Assembly (NCBI RefSeq): GCF_027887165.1
Contig: NC_077228.1
Location: forward strand, 185,901,643-185,965,642
Origin: Monodelphis domestica
Taxonomy: Eukaryota; Chordata; Mammalia; Didelphimorphia; Didelphidae
Direction of reading: 5' to 3'
DNA: 64,000 bases
Made by a program: the position numbers and the translations under genes. Each line of letters opens with the position of its first letter. Position 1 is the first letter of the stretch. A model generated the notes under the pieces. That model searched no databases and was not told the origin of the DNA. It was given only the letters and a program-made list of their open reading frames with translations. This document shows, in pieces, positions 46,901-60,900 of this stretch.

Positions 46901-49900
46901 TCCCTTTTAATGCATCAAACAGCATGTAAAAAAGTTGAGGAGGAAGATAATAGAATCTAGGATTAGGATATAGCAGAGGAAAAAAGGGATAATGTAGAAT
47001 TGATTTACTAAAGAGTTGTATGTAGGAAGGGAGGAAGTAAAGACAGAGCACAGATGATCAAGGGGGAAAAGAAAGATGGCTAGAAGCTCTAGAATTCATA
47101 ATGAGAATAAATACACATAGATAAGATAGATAGGCCTATCTTTCTCTTCCTCTCCCCTCCCTTCCCTCTAGAATTGAGAGGATATACCTTGCAAAACAGA
47201 GGAGAATTCTAAACTCAACAAAGGGGAGAAGATGATCACAGAAAACAAATGGACAGTTTGAAAATTTCAATTAGATAAAATTGTAAAGCTTTTTCATAAA
47301 TATTAAGACATCAGTTAATCAATCTGAGAGAAGGCTGATTAAGACTGAATCATTGATGGTTGGGTTGTGAAGTGGTCTAATTATTAAGGAAAACAATTAT
47401 ATCCCCTCAAAGTGGCTAAACTGTATGGACCTGTTAACCTAGGATACCAGTACTAGATCTACCCCAAGAATGTAAAAGTCAGAGAAAAAAGTCCCAAGTA
47501 TACAAATTTATTCATAGTAAAACTTTCATATTTTCAAGGAGCTGGAAACAAAATGGGAATCCATCAATTTGAAAATATCTTACAAACAGCATATTTATTG
47601 TATTATTGAATTGCAAGAAACAAAAGAGCAGCAGAATGCAGAAAACCTTGGGAAAATTTGCATATAAAGTTGTGGTGGGGAAAATGGTTGCTCTGATTCT
47701 GAAATCCCAGGTTCAAATCCCAGCTCTGCTACTTGCTATTTCTGTGATCTCAAGGAAATCACTTTATTTTCTAAACCTCAGTCTCTTCATCTGAAAAAAG
47801 GAAGAAATTAGACTAGATGATCTCTAAGGTTCCTTTCCACGAAAAATTTAGGGTCCCATGATTTCAGCTTTTGTCAAAAAGACTTCCTAATTGGTTCAAT
47901 AAAATTTCTGAATTTCAGCACTAAGTCTGTTTCTGATTCTCTGTAGTCAATTTTTTTTTTTACATCAAGGGTGAGATGAAGCAATCCAAAAGAAAGCCTT
48001 CAGTGTAAAGGAACTTTTCTCTTTGTTCCTGCTCAGAGAAAACCCCAGAAATCAATCCTAACTGGTTTGCTGACAGCCTTGCTCAGTAGTGTCAAGATCA
48101 AGGAGATACAATTACTGTAAGAAGTCTAGGACAAAAAGTAGACAAGAATTTGAAATGAATTTGGAACCACCATCAATGACTTCTGACCATATATTGCTCA
48201 CTTTCTCTGTCCCTCCAAAAGACAACCCAAATGTAGAATATGAAACATCCTGTATAACACTCAGCAAGACTTGGGATGAGAATTTCAAAAATGCCTTCAA
48301 AAATCAGGTCATTTTGATCTCCACAATTGATGTCTGTCTCAAAGGAGGGCCAAACCACTAGAAACCTAGACTAGATCAAGTAATGTGGGCAAAAAAGGCA
48401 GGTCAAAAGTTTCCTGAGGTTTGGCACTCTGTCAGTCTTGGTAGTTCAAAGGGAAGGAGGCAAGAATGATCCAAGCTCTCAAAGACCCAGGCTAACAGCT
48501 GCTTGTGCATACGTCAATCAGTGTGCCCCTGAAAGACCCTCATTTTGTTCTGTGTTGAAACAAAAATGGCTTTTTAGGTTACAGTGAATTTAACAACCAG
48601 CTGAAAAGTTTTTACTGAAAGAGATAACTAGCTCATTAAAAGGATTATATTCTGATGATCAGAAGGTCCTCATTCCTTCAGAAGTCACTAAAGCTTAGGA
48701 GAAGGAACTAATTTTAATCATTGCCCTACCATGGTCACAATTCAGAAGCAAAAGAAAAAAGGTGCCAGCCTCGATCCCTGGAAAAGTTTGAATAGGAAGG
48801 AAAGTTGAAAAAATTGAAGAAGAAAAGAATTATCATCTGATATCCTATTGCATGTTAATCTGATCATACAAAGAGCCTGGGAAGGAAAGTTGAAAAAATT
48901 GAAGAAGAAAAGAATTATCATCTGATATCCTATTGCATATTAATCTGATCATACAAAGAGCCTGGGAAAATATGTCTCTTATCCTCTCTATCCTACTAAA
49001 TTCCTACACCATAATTTGGAAGAATATAATATTGGAGCTGAAAGAAATCTGGAGAGAATCTCTAGGCCACCCTTCTGTGCTTAGTTGTCAAGAATACTAG
49101 ACGTAAGAGTCAAAAGATCTAGAATCCTGGCTCCTACCCATGTGATTGTGGACAGGTCATCTAAATTCTCTGAACTTCAGTTTCCTCATCTGAAAAATGA
49201 ACATCATAATTCTTGTGCCAAGGAAAGTCCTTTGTAAATCATAAGTCGCTATGAAAAATGTGAGCTGTGACTATTATGACCCATATGTAACTTTGACAAC
49301 CTTCCCAATCAGAAGGTAATTCCTGATCACCTCTTTTTCATGTTGCTCCTTTTTTTTTCTTGTTCAGACCTTCAGCAGATTATATATTAACATTCTTTGC
49401 ATTTCAGTTCCCTTGTCAGTATTCTTTTCCCCAAAATAATCTTGAAGCCTTACTTTCAAAATCTTTTTTTATCTGGAACTTCCCAAGTCCCTGTTCTCTC
49501 TCTTCATTCTTTATACAACCAAAACCAACTGATTTCCTGCTATATGCAAAGAGCAAGGCTAGACGATATGATGAATACAAAAAAACATAGGACTCAGTTA
49601 CTGATCTCAAGAAACTTACAAGTGAGGGAAGTTAGGTGGTTTGGAAGATTTGAGAGCCAGGCCTAGAGATGGGAGGTCCTAGGTTCAAATCTGGCTTCAG
49701 ACAATTCCCCATTGGGTGACCCTGGGCAAGTCCCTTAACCCCATTTGCCTGGCCTTTGCCTTTCAGTCTTAAGAGTTGTTACTAGAAAGGAAAGTAAGGG
49801 TTTGGAATAAAAGAACAAAAACAAGACTAACACTAAAACAAAGTAATCTTTTCAAGGTTAAACAGGTCAAAGTAGCAGGGTCAGGATTTGAAACCATAGC

Positions 49901-52900
49901 CTGAGACTCCAAAGTTAGATTCTTGAAAAGTTAACTAATAAATTAGACAACAAATCATCAATATCTCAACAATTTCTTCATAGTGTGGAAACTCCATAAC
50001 CATAACCAATCAGTATTTCACTAGATAAGCCTTAATGAATTTCTTGAGGCTCAAAAAGGAATGAGTAACTTGCCCCTAGTCACACAGCAACTAAGACTGA
50101 ATGAGATAAGATTCACCTAGGTCTTGACATCAAGTCAAGGATTTTAAGCTATGCTGTACCATGAGGAAGACAGAAAATAAATGGCACTGGAGTTGATGGA
50201 GACAGGGCTTCACAATTCTCTTCAACCCTGAATTAGCTATGATTTTTAATATATTTATTTTGTCTTTTGACTATATTTGACAAGCTGAAGCATCCCAGAA
50301 AAGGGTTATCAGTACAATCTTAATAGTAATAATAATGGGGATAGGAACTGAATCTATGCTTTAACTGGTGAAGGGAACCTTTGGGATAAAGAAACCATCT
50401 TCATCAATGCAAGTAGCCACCTTCTTTGCACCTTATAAATTTAGAGAATTGTCTAGAGCCAAATTTTCAATCTGAACGTTTAAAATGTAAATTGGGAAAT
50501 GATTTTTTAAATAAATAAAAATACAATAACAAAAATAATGTTAACTTGTGGTTTTCTAAATAGATAACATAGATCTGTTTATATAATTCTTTGATACCAA
50601 TGCCTAGAGTGGCTAGAGCACTTGGTCTAAGTGACTTGTTCATGGTCACACAGTTAGCATGTGTCAAAAGTAGGACTTGAGGGGCAGTGAATAGAGCACC
50701 AGGACTGGAATCAGGAGAACCTGGGTTCAAATCTGATCCCAGACACTTCCTAGTTGTGTAACCCTGAGCAAGTCCTAAACCTTATTTGCCTAACCTTTAC
50801 CCTCCTGTCTTAAGAGTTGTTATTAAGACAAAAAGTAAGAATTTTTTTAAAAAGGGACTTGAACTAAGATTTTCTTCACTCTAAGACTTATGCCACATGG
50901 TCTCTCAGCGATAATAGCAGAGAAAATAACAAACGACGTCTCTTTATTTATTATCTCAAAGTTTACAAATATCTCATTTGATCTGCACAATGAACCTCCC
51001 TCTACTCCTTTGAAGTTCATTCAATCTAACTATATCACCTACTCTAGATCCTAGTAAGATTTATCTACTATTCTCCAAATCATTCTATATCCGTTTTCAA
51101 GTTCTATAGCTGGCTCACATTCTTCCCCTCCATCCCAACTCCTACCCTTATACCAGGGAATTTCAACATATCTGATCTTGTCTTATACTCAACCTCAGCC
51201 ACACACAAGAATGGCCACAGCTTGGATCCTACATCACCTGCAAATACTCTATTTCCATGATTAAAAATTCTGAAATTCCTTTCACTGATCAAAACTTACT
51301 ATCATTCTGTCTCTCCCTATACCCCACTCCTCCCAAACCCATTCTTTACCTATTTGGTTTTTATGCAGTCATTTCTGACTCCTCTTGACACCATTTGGGG
51401 TTTTCTTTTTTTTTTTTAATAAATTATTTTATTTGGTCATTTCTGAGCATTTTTCATTGGAGACAAAGATCATTTTCTCCCCCCCCCCCCATCCCATTTG
51501 GGGTTTTCTCGGCAAAGATACTGGAGTATTTGACCATTTCCTTATTTGGTTCATTTTTCAGATGAGGAAACTGAGGCAAACAGGCTCATACTTGCCCAGG
51601 GACTGCAGATCTCTCTGTTCCTCTGTTCTCTGCCAGTCCATCACTCCTGCTCTGGCCTCACTTTCTTTCTGTCACTCTCCTGACATTATAGTACTATAAT
51701 ATAGTATGTTGTCCTCTATTTGAGTTCTTAGCTCCCTTGTGTAGTCACCACACAAGTTATACCAAATCCCAACCTCGAATGATTTCCACCATCAGCCTCA
51801 TGTGTTCCCATCCATGTGCTGCCAAACAGAACTGGAGAAAAATCAGTTTTTCTGACTGAATCTACCATAAACTTGTCATCAATCTTACTTGTATCCTAGA
51901 TGAATAAAAGGAACCTTTTTATTCCTTTCTGATTCTCTTTTGCCCATCTCGAAGCAACCATTTTTAAAATCTCTTTTCTCAAGGCTCTCATTTCACCTCT
52001 TCCCTGAGAATTTTACCTCTAACTCTACTGGGAAAACAGAGTTCATTTGCCATAAATCCCCTATTTCCCACTCTCTGCTTATCAACATCTCTTGGCATCA
52101 GCTCCAATTATTTCCTGCTTTAATTCAGTCAACTGTAAAATGAGCTGGAGAAGGAGACAGCCAATCACTGCAGTACTTTTGCCAAAAAAACTCCATAAGG
52201 GGTCATGAACAGGCAGATGTGACTGAATAACAACAATGAAGAAATGACCTTTCTCTTCACCAAATATGCAGTCTTTGTTTTTTTTAAACCATTACATTCA
52301 GTCATAGAATTAATTCTAAGAATCAGTTCCAAGAAAGAAGAGCAGTAAAGGCTAGGCAATGGGGGTTAAGTGACTTGCACAGGAAGTATCTGAAGCTAGA
52401 TTTGAATCCAGGATCTCCCATCTCTAAGATTGGCTCTCTATTCAGTCCTACCAAGCTGACCCTCTCGCAATCTTCAATTCCTCTCTACTGATTCCTTCCC
52501 TGATGATTATAGAAATGCACAAGCCTCTACTATCCTTAAAGAAGACCTCACTTGATGTATTACCTCCTCTTGTCCCTCCCAAACAATCACCCTCTGCCAA
52601 ACTCCTATAAAAAAAGCTGCCTCCTCTCACTGTCCCCACTTCTTCTCCTCACTCTCACTTCTCAGCCCTTTGTAATCTGACTTCAGACCTCAGTCCTCCA
52701 ACTCAAGTAGTCCCTTCCCAATTAACCAATGGGCTCTGCTTTTTTTTTTTTACGGTAAACATTTATTAAGCTTTAATTTTCACAATATCTTATTTCAGTT
52801 CTGAAATCAGCCTACAAATATTTCACTACATAACATCAATCTGGTGATCATTGAATAAATAAAGGAATGTATATATACCTTTGTAAAAATAAGTTTGATA

Positions 52901-54832
52901 TATTCAGGATTCCCAACAATGACAGCAGTAGACCTGATTCCCCAAGGGTCACATGCCTTGAGTCTTATACACATCACTATCAACAAATCAAGTTGTTTTA
53001 CAGAAAAGAAAAGACAAAACAAAACAAAACAAAAAAATCCCCACGGCTTTTACAAACTTAATTTCTATCTAAATCTGCAATCAGGCGTATGAAACAATAT
53101 GAAATCACTAATATCAGTGCTGACAACTGGTGTCAATTAAAAGATGCAATTTCCAGTTCGTTATAGGGCAAATGAGGATCATTGTCTCATTGGATGTTGA
53201 AGGGTGCTTATCAACATTACCATCATAAGAATTCAATGAAACACAGGATTCAAGAGATTTTAACACATGCAGTTATTAAGTTGACATTACAATAAAACCT
53301 TTATATTTTTAAAAATAGACATTAAACATATGGTCCGTAACTCCATTAGCTGCCAAATATAGAGAACTCATATGTGATGTGGAACCACAATCAGAAACAA
53401 TGCCATTGGAGAGCCTAAATTGGTACCAGTCTACATTCCACAGGACAGGGCATCGACAAGGTGTTTTGATAGCTAAACAGTCAAAAAGAATGTGAAATTC
53501 AGGAACAAGGCTGATTTATACCAGATATTATACAGCATACAGAATGACACCCAATACCAATTAAAAGCACTGTATCACATTCAGAAAAGAGAAAGAATTC
53601 CATTATGTATAGGCGAGAGGCGAAGCTCTGAAATTTACAAACTGCCATAGAACAAGGGACTTTTGTAGAATTGGGAGACATTTCAATGAACACCCATAAC
53701 GTTCTGCTCTGTAATGGGCTCTGCTTTAACAAATCTTAGGGCTTCTTCTCAATCCTTATCTTTCTTGACCTCTCTGCAGCCTTTATCACAACTGATCCAT
53801 TCTCTCTTACCAGCTATGACTGAAATGTAGAGAAAGAGCCCATATTGGAGGTCTGCAAGGTCTATCCCACTTCCAGGACTCTGATTTTAGGGAAGAATTT
53901 TAGAGCTCAAAATGCAATAAAAAAAATCATTTCCAACATCACACCATACCTGTAAGAGTTCCATGTCTTCCTGATTTTCTGATCCAGGTGTATTCTCCAC
54001 CAATATGGCAGACATTACTTTCACATTCATTTTCACCATATCTACTTCACTGTGCAATTTTCCAATCTGTTCAGAGAAATAAATTGGTCAGGGTGATGCC
54101 TAAAGAATAAATGCATTTTCTGCCTTTGAGAGATGTGTGCTCTGCTGAGAATTCTTTGGTACCACTTCAGACAGACATATGAAATGATGAAAAAAGAAAA
54201 AAATTGTAAAAAAAACTAGAATGTTAGACAGTTGCAAAAGTCAAGCTCACCCCAGAAAATAGGAGAAAATGCTCCTCCTTCTTTGCTGAGATGGAGGGGC
54301 TTTGGGTATGGAAGGCCTATACTCATAAGATTCAGAACTTCTTTTTCCTTCTCTTTCCTTTTTTATTTTTTGCTCCACAGAAGAGTTTTCTGGGGTGGGA
54401 AGAGGAATGGGATATGTTTAGAAATGAAGGTAAAGGGGAAAGCTAGGTGGCTCAGTGGATTGAAAGCTAGGCTTAAAGACAGGTGGTCCTGAGTTCAAAT
54501 ATCACCTCTGCTACTTTCTAGTTATGTGATCCTGGGCAAGTCACTTAACTACCATTACTAGCCCTTACCACTTTTATGCCTTGGAACCAATACATAGTAT
54601 TGATTCTAAGACAGATGATAAGGGTTAAAAAAAGAAAAAGAAATGAAGATAGATTCCAAGCTGTGTGACCCAAGGCAAGTCATTTAACCTCTATCTGCCT
54701 ACCCCTTGCTCTTTTTCTTGAGTCCTTACTAAGATAAAAAGTAAAGCTTAAAAAAATACAAAAGATGAATAAAATTTAGAAAGCAAACAGATGGCCAAAG
54801 TTTTTCCAGAAGTCACTTAACACCTATAAACA

Positions 54833-54918
<86 letters not shown>

Positions 54919-57900
54919 GTCTCTCTCAATATCCCTCTCCCTCTCAAATCTTAATGCAGTTTTAAAACCAAGGCTTTTGGAACACCCTATATACACACAC
55001 ATATACTACATACATGCCATATAGTCGGGCCCTCTATCCACAAGGAATACATTCAAAGACCTATTGCAGACCTACATACATCTAATTTATTGTGCTGTAT
55101 CTAGTCATCTCTGCAACAACCCACAGGTCACCCTGTGACCTTTGGCTGTGAGCTTTTGCCCCATCTTTCCCTGGTCCTGAGCCCACCATTCCACTTTTTG
55201 TTTGTAACTATCATGTTGCTATGAATATACTTTCCCTCTGCCTTTCCAATGTTATCCCTATGCATTCGTCTTCCTTTATTGCAACGTAAGCTCCTTGGGG
55301 GAAGGTATTATTTTGATAACTTTATTTTGATCCTTTAATGTGCAATTCAATTCCTGCCATATGGCAAGTGCTTACTAAGTGCTGTTTCCCTTGCTGCCCA
55401 TAGCCACTTTACATTCCTTCAACCATTACCACTTAACAACCTCTTTTTCTCTTGAAGTTCATTCAATCCTCTTTGTCACACAGTCAAGATTCTGGTAGCT
55501 GTGACCTATGGCTATCCAGGAAACTTTCTTTTCTTAAAAAATTCTTTCCCTGGCATATCACATTTTTCTCCTCTATTCCAGTCCTCAAACAAACAGTTCC
55601 TCAATTGACTTATTTTCCATGACTGCTTGATGACACTTCCTCTAGACAGAGATAAATTACCCTCAATCTTGCTGTCACCCACAAATGTCCCACTTCCAGG
55701 GTTGTGAACTCTTTTGTGAAATCCTTTTATCTGATCATAATCTTTTGTTATTTCATCTTTTCTTCTGCCTTGTTACTCCTAGCCCAGTTCTTCTTCACAG
55801 TGATCTCTGATCCTTCTCTATTCCTTCAGGTCTTTCCCAGGTCATCACTCTGAACTGACTACACTTTCATCCCTCCCCCATGCTGTCCTCTTAGTGAGCC
55901 AGTTCGTTTCTGCTCTATTTCTTTCTTATCCTATTGCTGATCTTGATCTGCCAAGCCCTATATTGAATTATATCTACCATCTATCACCTTCACTTTTATT
56001 CTCATGCAGTTTCACTCAGCTAGTAAAATATCACAAAACTATACTAACTAGATCCACTATAAATATGTTCCATAATCTCAACAAGGCCCTCACTATATAG
56101 CAAGGCAATCTTTTTTAAACTTCTCTAATTGATTCACTGTCCCACTCAACCATTGGAGTTTTTCCAAACTTCTTTATCCCTCCTCAAATCTTCCATGAGC
56201 CTCCTTCCCATCACCATCTCAGCTGAGAGCTTCACCTTATATTTCACTGAAAAAAAAATGAGGTCATTCACTGAGAGCTCCTTCTTCCCTCCTGGCTCCT
56301 CATCTCAAATCACTCAGATGCCTTCCCCCATTATCTTTTCCTTCATCTCTCTCTCACCTGCTGAGTTGGTTCTTCCCTTTGACAAAGCAAAACCCTCCAT
56401 GGAAAGTGATCTCATTCTACGTGTCTTTTTCCAACTTTCTCCTATCATCCCTAGTCTTTCACCAATTTTCCATCTCTTCTTGTTCTATTGGCTTGTTCCC
56501 TATTACTTACAAACATATCCATGACTACTCCATCCTCAAAAAATCCTCACTTGATCTCTCCTCAGGACCGATCTCACTTTCCTTTTATAGCTAAAGTCTT
56601 TGGGAAAGAATCTATTTACAGGTGCCTTTTCTTCCCTTCTTCACATTCTCTTCTTAACTCTTTGCAATCTGGCCTCCAACCTCACCACGTGACTTTAATT
56701 GTCCTCTCTAAAGCTACCAGTGATTTTTAATTTGCTAAATCTAAAGGCCTTTTCTCAGATTTCATCCTTCTTGTCCTCTCTGCTGCCTCTGACATTATCA
56801 ACAATCCTTCTTCACCTCAATTCTCTCCTTTCTAAGTTTTTATGACACTATTCTCATCTGGTTTTCCTATTTGTCTGCCCACTTCTGTTCAATCTACTTT
56901 CCTGGATATTTATCCTGGTCTCTACCAATAATGATGGGTGTCCCCCAGGACTATGCCTTAGACCCTCTTCTATTCTCCTTTGCTAGTGATTTCATCAGTC
57001 CCTTTGGATTCAATCGTCATTTCTACCTAGATAATTCTCAAATCTATTTATCTTCCTCTAACCTTTCTTTTGCCTTCTAGTCTTACATCCCCAACTATCT
57101 CTTTAACTATATCTATGTTTCATGGACATCTTAAAATCTAAATATCAAAATATCTAAAAGTAAACAACTTCTCTTTCCTCCAAAACATTCCCTTCTTTCT
57201 AACTTGAATACTACTGTATAGAGGAGAATATGATCTCCCCATTCACCCATGCTGGCAACCTAGGTGAGTCATTCTCATGTTCCCATCTCCAATAATCAAT
57301 GTGTTGCCAATTTTAAGGATTCTAAATTTGCAATACCTTTCATATATGCCTCCTTCTCTCTTTGCACTGTCATGACCCTAGGTCAGGCCCTCATTACCTT
57401 ATACCTAGATTACTGAAACAGTTTGCTAGTTGATCTTCCTGATTCAAGTCTCTTCCTATTCCAGTTCACCCTCCACTCATCTATCAATTCAATTTTCCTA
57501 TAGTAGAGGTCTGATCCTATTCAATAAACTCCAATGGCTTCCTCTTCCCTTTAGGATTACATATACAATTCTGTTTCACTTTCAAAGTCTCTCATAACCT
57601 TCTCTTCTCTTCTCTTCTCTTCTCTTCTCTTCTCTTCTCTTCTCTTCTCTTCTCTTCTCTTCTCTTCTCTTCTCTTCTCTTCTCTTCTCTTCTAGCCTTC
57701 TTAAGCTTTGCTCCCATTCAAAAACTCTACCAATGCAGAGGCACTGGCCTTCTAGGTATTGCATGAACAAGAAACTCCATCTCCCAACTCTGAATCTTTT
57801 CACTGACTGTCCCTCATGTCTGGAGTGCTCTCCTTTACTTATCTTAACCTCCTGGACTCCTTCCAGTCTCCCCTAGAATCCCACCTTCGGTCAAGAAGCC

Positions 57901-60900
57901 TTTTCCTATCCCTTCATAATCCTAATGCTTTTCCAATGAGGTTGCTGCCAAGTTATCCTGTATGTATAACATGTATACAATTGTTTGCATGTTGTCTTTC
58001 CAATTAGACTGTGAGATTTTTGAGGGCAGGGACTGTTTTTGCCATTCTTTGAATCCAACAGAGATTATTAGCACAATGACTGCCACATAGTAACAAGTGC
58101 TTAATAAAAGACTTTTCACTATTTCATTCATTCATGCAATCATTCATCCATCCATTCATTCGATAAAGAGGTTATATGGAAATAGAACGACCCCACTGGA
58201 TTTATAATCAGAAGATCTAGGTTTAAATCGTGACTGATACCTATGGGACCATATGCAAGTCAGTTCAACTCTCTGAGCTATAATTTTCTCCTCTGTGAAA
58301 ATTGGATGGGATGTTTTTGGTTTAGAATCCCCTGAAGGGTTCTTAACCTGGGGTCTGGACACATTTATTTTAGCAATATTTTTATAACCACATCTTTTTC
58401 TTTTCTTTTTTTCTTTTTAGAACCCCTTATCTTCTGTCTTAATATCAGTTCTAAAACAGAAGAGCAGCAAGGGTTAGGCAGTCAGAGTTAAGTGACTTGC
58501 CCAGGATCACACAACTAGGAAGTGTCTAATGCCTGATTTGAACCCAAGTCCTAGCACTCTGTCCACTGTGCTACCTAGCTGTCCCTTAGCTGTATTTTAA
58601 AATAATTGGTTTCCTTTATAATCCTATGCATTATGTTACATGCATTTAAAAACATTATTCTAAGAAGAGATCCGAAAGCTTCACTAGTTTGCCAAAGGGT
58701 CCATGACCTCAAAAAGGTAAAGAAACCCAGGATTAAATGAGTTCTAAGGTCCATTCCTACTCTACAACTATGCCATAATAATATTCCCCAATAGATAATT
58801 TCTAGAAAGGCAGAAAAAACAAGAGATTCATCTGAAGTAATATGCCTATCAGAATTACTCTCTAAGGTCCCTTTCTAGCTCTAACATTCCATGAAAATAT
58901 GAGACAGGCTCATATAATGACAGCACTTAAATTTTAGCTTTAGAAAATGTAAAAGTTAGCCATCAGGAATACAATTCTTGAAACAATTGTTAGAATTGTC
59001 ACCTTCTTCCCAAGCTAACACAAGTTGGGAAAAGAAGGGAGGAGGAAGGATTTGACTTGGGAAGAGGGAGAAGTTTAAGACTTAGTACAGAACTAATACA
59101 TGAGCAACTGCAGGAGATGTCAGAGGAGAAAGTCTATTCATAAAGAAAACAAAAGCTGAGATTTCTAATAGCCATGTTTTATAACAGAAAAGGCTGCCAT
59201 TTTCCTTGGCCTAACGCTAGTTAATAATTAATTGGGTTAATTAAGCAAGCAGTATTCATGACTCATGGATAGCATGCCCATCTCTCCCAGAGACCTAGAA
59301 AGAAGGTGGCCCCTGTATAAATGGAGATTTTGAACCTTTGGACTTCATCCCCCAGAAGTTCCTTAGTATTTCCCAAAATTTCCTTTAATCTCTCCTGCGC
59401 CTCCATGTTTGTGTGATCACGTTATTGTTTTATAAGTGGCTGTAACTCCTCCCTCATCCTCTTTTTGACCTGTGACCTGGCTGAGTTCAGGTACTTCCTT
59501 TTATTTTAGTTATTAATAAAACTTTTAAAATATAATACTTAGTTATCAAATATTAATTTAATCTTTCTACCCCAGAGTAAGCCAAAACGTTATTCCTGTC
59601 ACAGCCAGTGCTTATCCTGGGCTCTCTTGCTGTTCACAGACCTGGGGCTTCAGGACCTGCAGGATGCTCTGCAATAAAAGGAATCTTCCCATACACTCAT
59701 CTGCCTTCTCCTTTTGCCTCCCTCTCCTCAGAAAAATCTATTGGTCTTTCTGGAAAAAAAAAAACTTTTCTTTTTGGAATTTATTTTCTATACAGTCTCT
59801 TCCAGATCTTTAGAGGCCATTAAGAAAGAAAACAGGGTAGCTAGATGGGCCAAGGGATAGAGTGCCAGGCTATAGAGTGCCAGGCATGGAGGCAGGAAGA
59901 CTCATCTTTCTGAGTTCAAGTCTGGCCACAGACACTTACTAAGCTGTGTGATCCTGGTCAAATCACTTTTCCCTGCTGGCCTCAGTTTCCTAATCTGTAA
60001 AATGAGCTGGAGAAGGAAATGACAAACCACTCCAGAGCCTTTGCCAAGAAAACCCCAAATGGGATTATGAACAGTAAGAAATTACTGAAAACAACTAAAA
60101 ACAAAAAATTGGGGGGCTTTCTTTTTTGACAGTTTATATATTTTTAAAAGGGAAGAGAGGAGAATGCTCTAAAATGGTTTGAAGGCTAGATAACTAGATA
60201 ATGACTAGATGATTAAAAAAAAAATGACTAGATAATTCAAAATCTATCTCTTGTCCCAAGGCTCTAGAATAATATGACTTGTCTAATAACACAAATGTAA
60301 AGAAAAAGCAAATGAAGTCAAATGTTTTATAATTAAACAATTAATGAAAACAATATAATTAAACAATTGATAAACGACTGATTTTGGTGCCAGAGATTGG
60401 ATAAGGAAATGCTGGAAAGGTGGGGGATGATGTTTGAAGAATGTTGCATATACTATAAATTGTGGTCATTGGACTTCATGGTTTTACTTAACAGTTTGTT
60501 ATTGTGACAAGGTAAAGGTTTTTTTTGGAGGAGTATATGTGTGTTTAGCAATGGGCATGGAGAAGATGGTCAATGTTGCATGATGTGAGAATCATATCCA
60601 GAAAGTGCCCAGGTGCCTTGCACATAGCAGACTTTTAATAAATGTTTAAGGAAATGGGGAAAAAAGGGGACTGATATAAAAGCAAAATGCATAAAAAATT
60701 TTAAAGTTTACTTAAATAACTTAAGACTTTTTTAAAAATGAGAGGCAACATGCCAGAGGGAACTGTCATTAAAGCCAGGAAGCACTGAATTTAAATCTCA
60801 CTTCTAACACACATGAGATCTTGGAAAAGTCACTCAACCTTTCAGTGATCTAAGCAATTCCCTCCAGTCCTAAATTGTAGAATAGATGTCAACTTCATTG

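Larger units (their letters stand above)
50960..53830 (+). mobile_element. L3-like (CR1 superfamily) LINE with nested insertions
   Basis: Sense copy built from the same C/T-rich blocks as 55390-58130 (GAAGTTCATTCAATC, TTTATTCCTTTCTGATTC, CACCTCTTCCCTGAGAA, CAGCCTTTATCACAACTGATC). It is interrupted by an RTE-type SINE that itself holds an L1 end, a second RTE-SINE tail, an antisense tRNA SINE and a retrocopied 3' UTR. No reading frame survives. Confidence 0.6.

Noticed and set aside
56129-57080. Overlapping 70-130 codon frames on the plus strand
   Set aside because: They fall in the C/T-rich body of an old CR1/L3-like LINE and are low-complexity Ser/Pro/Leu/Phe strings.
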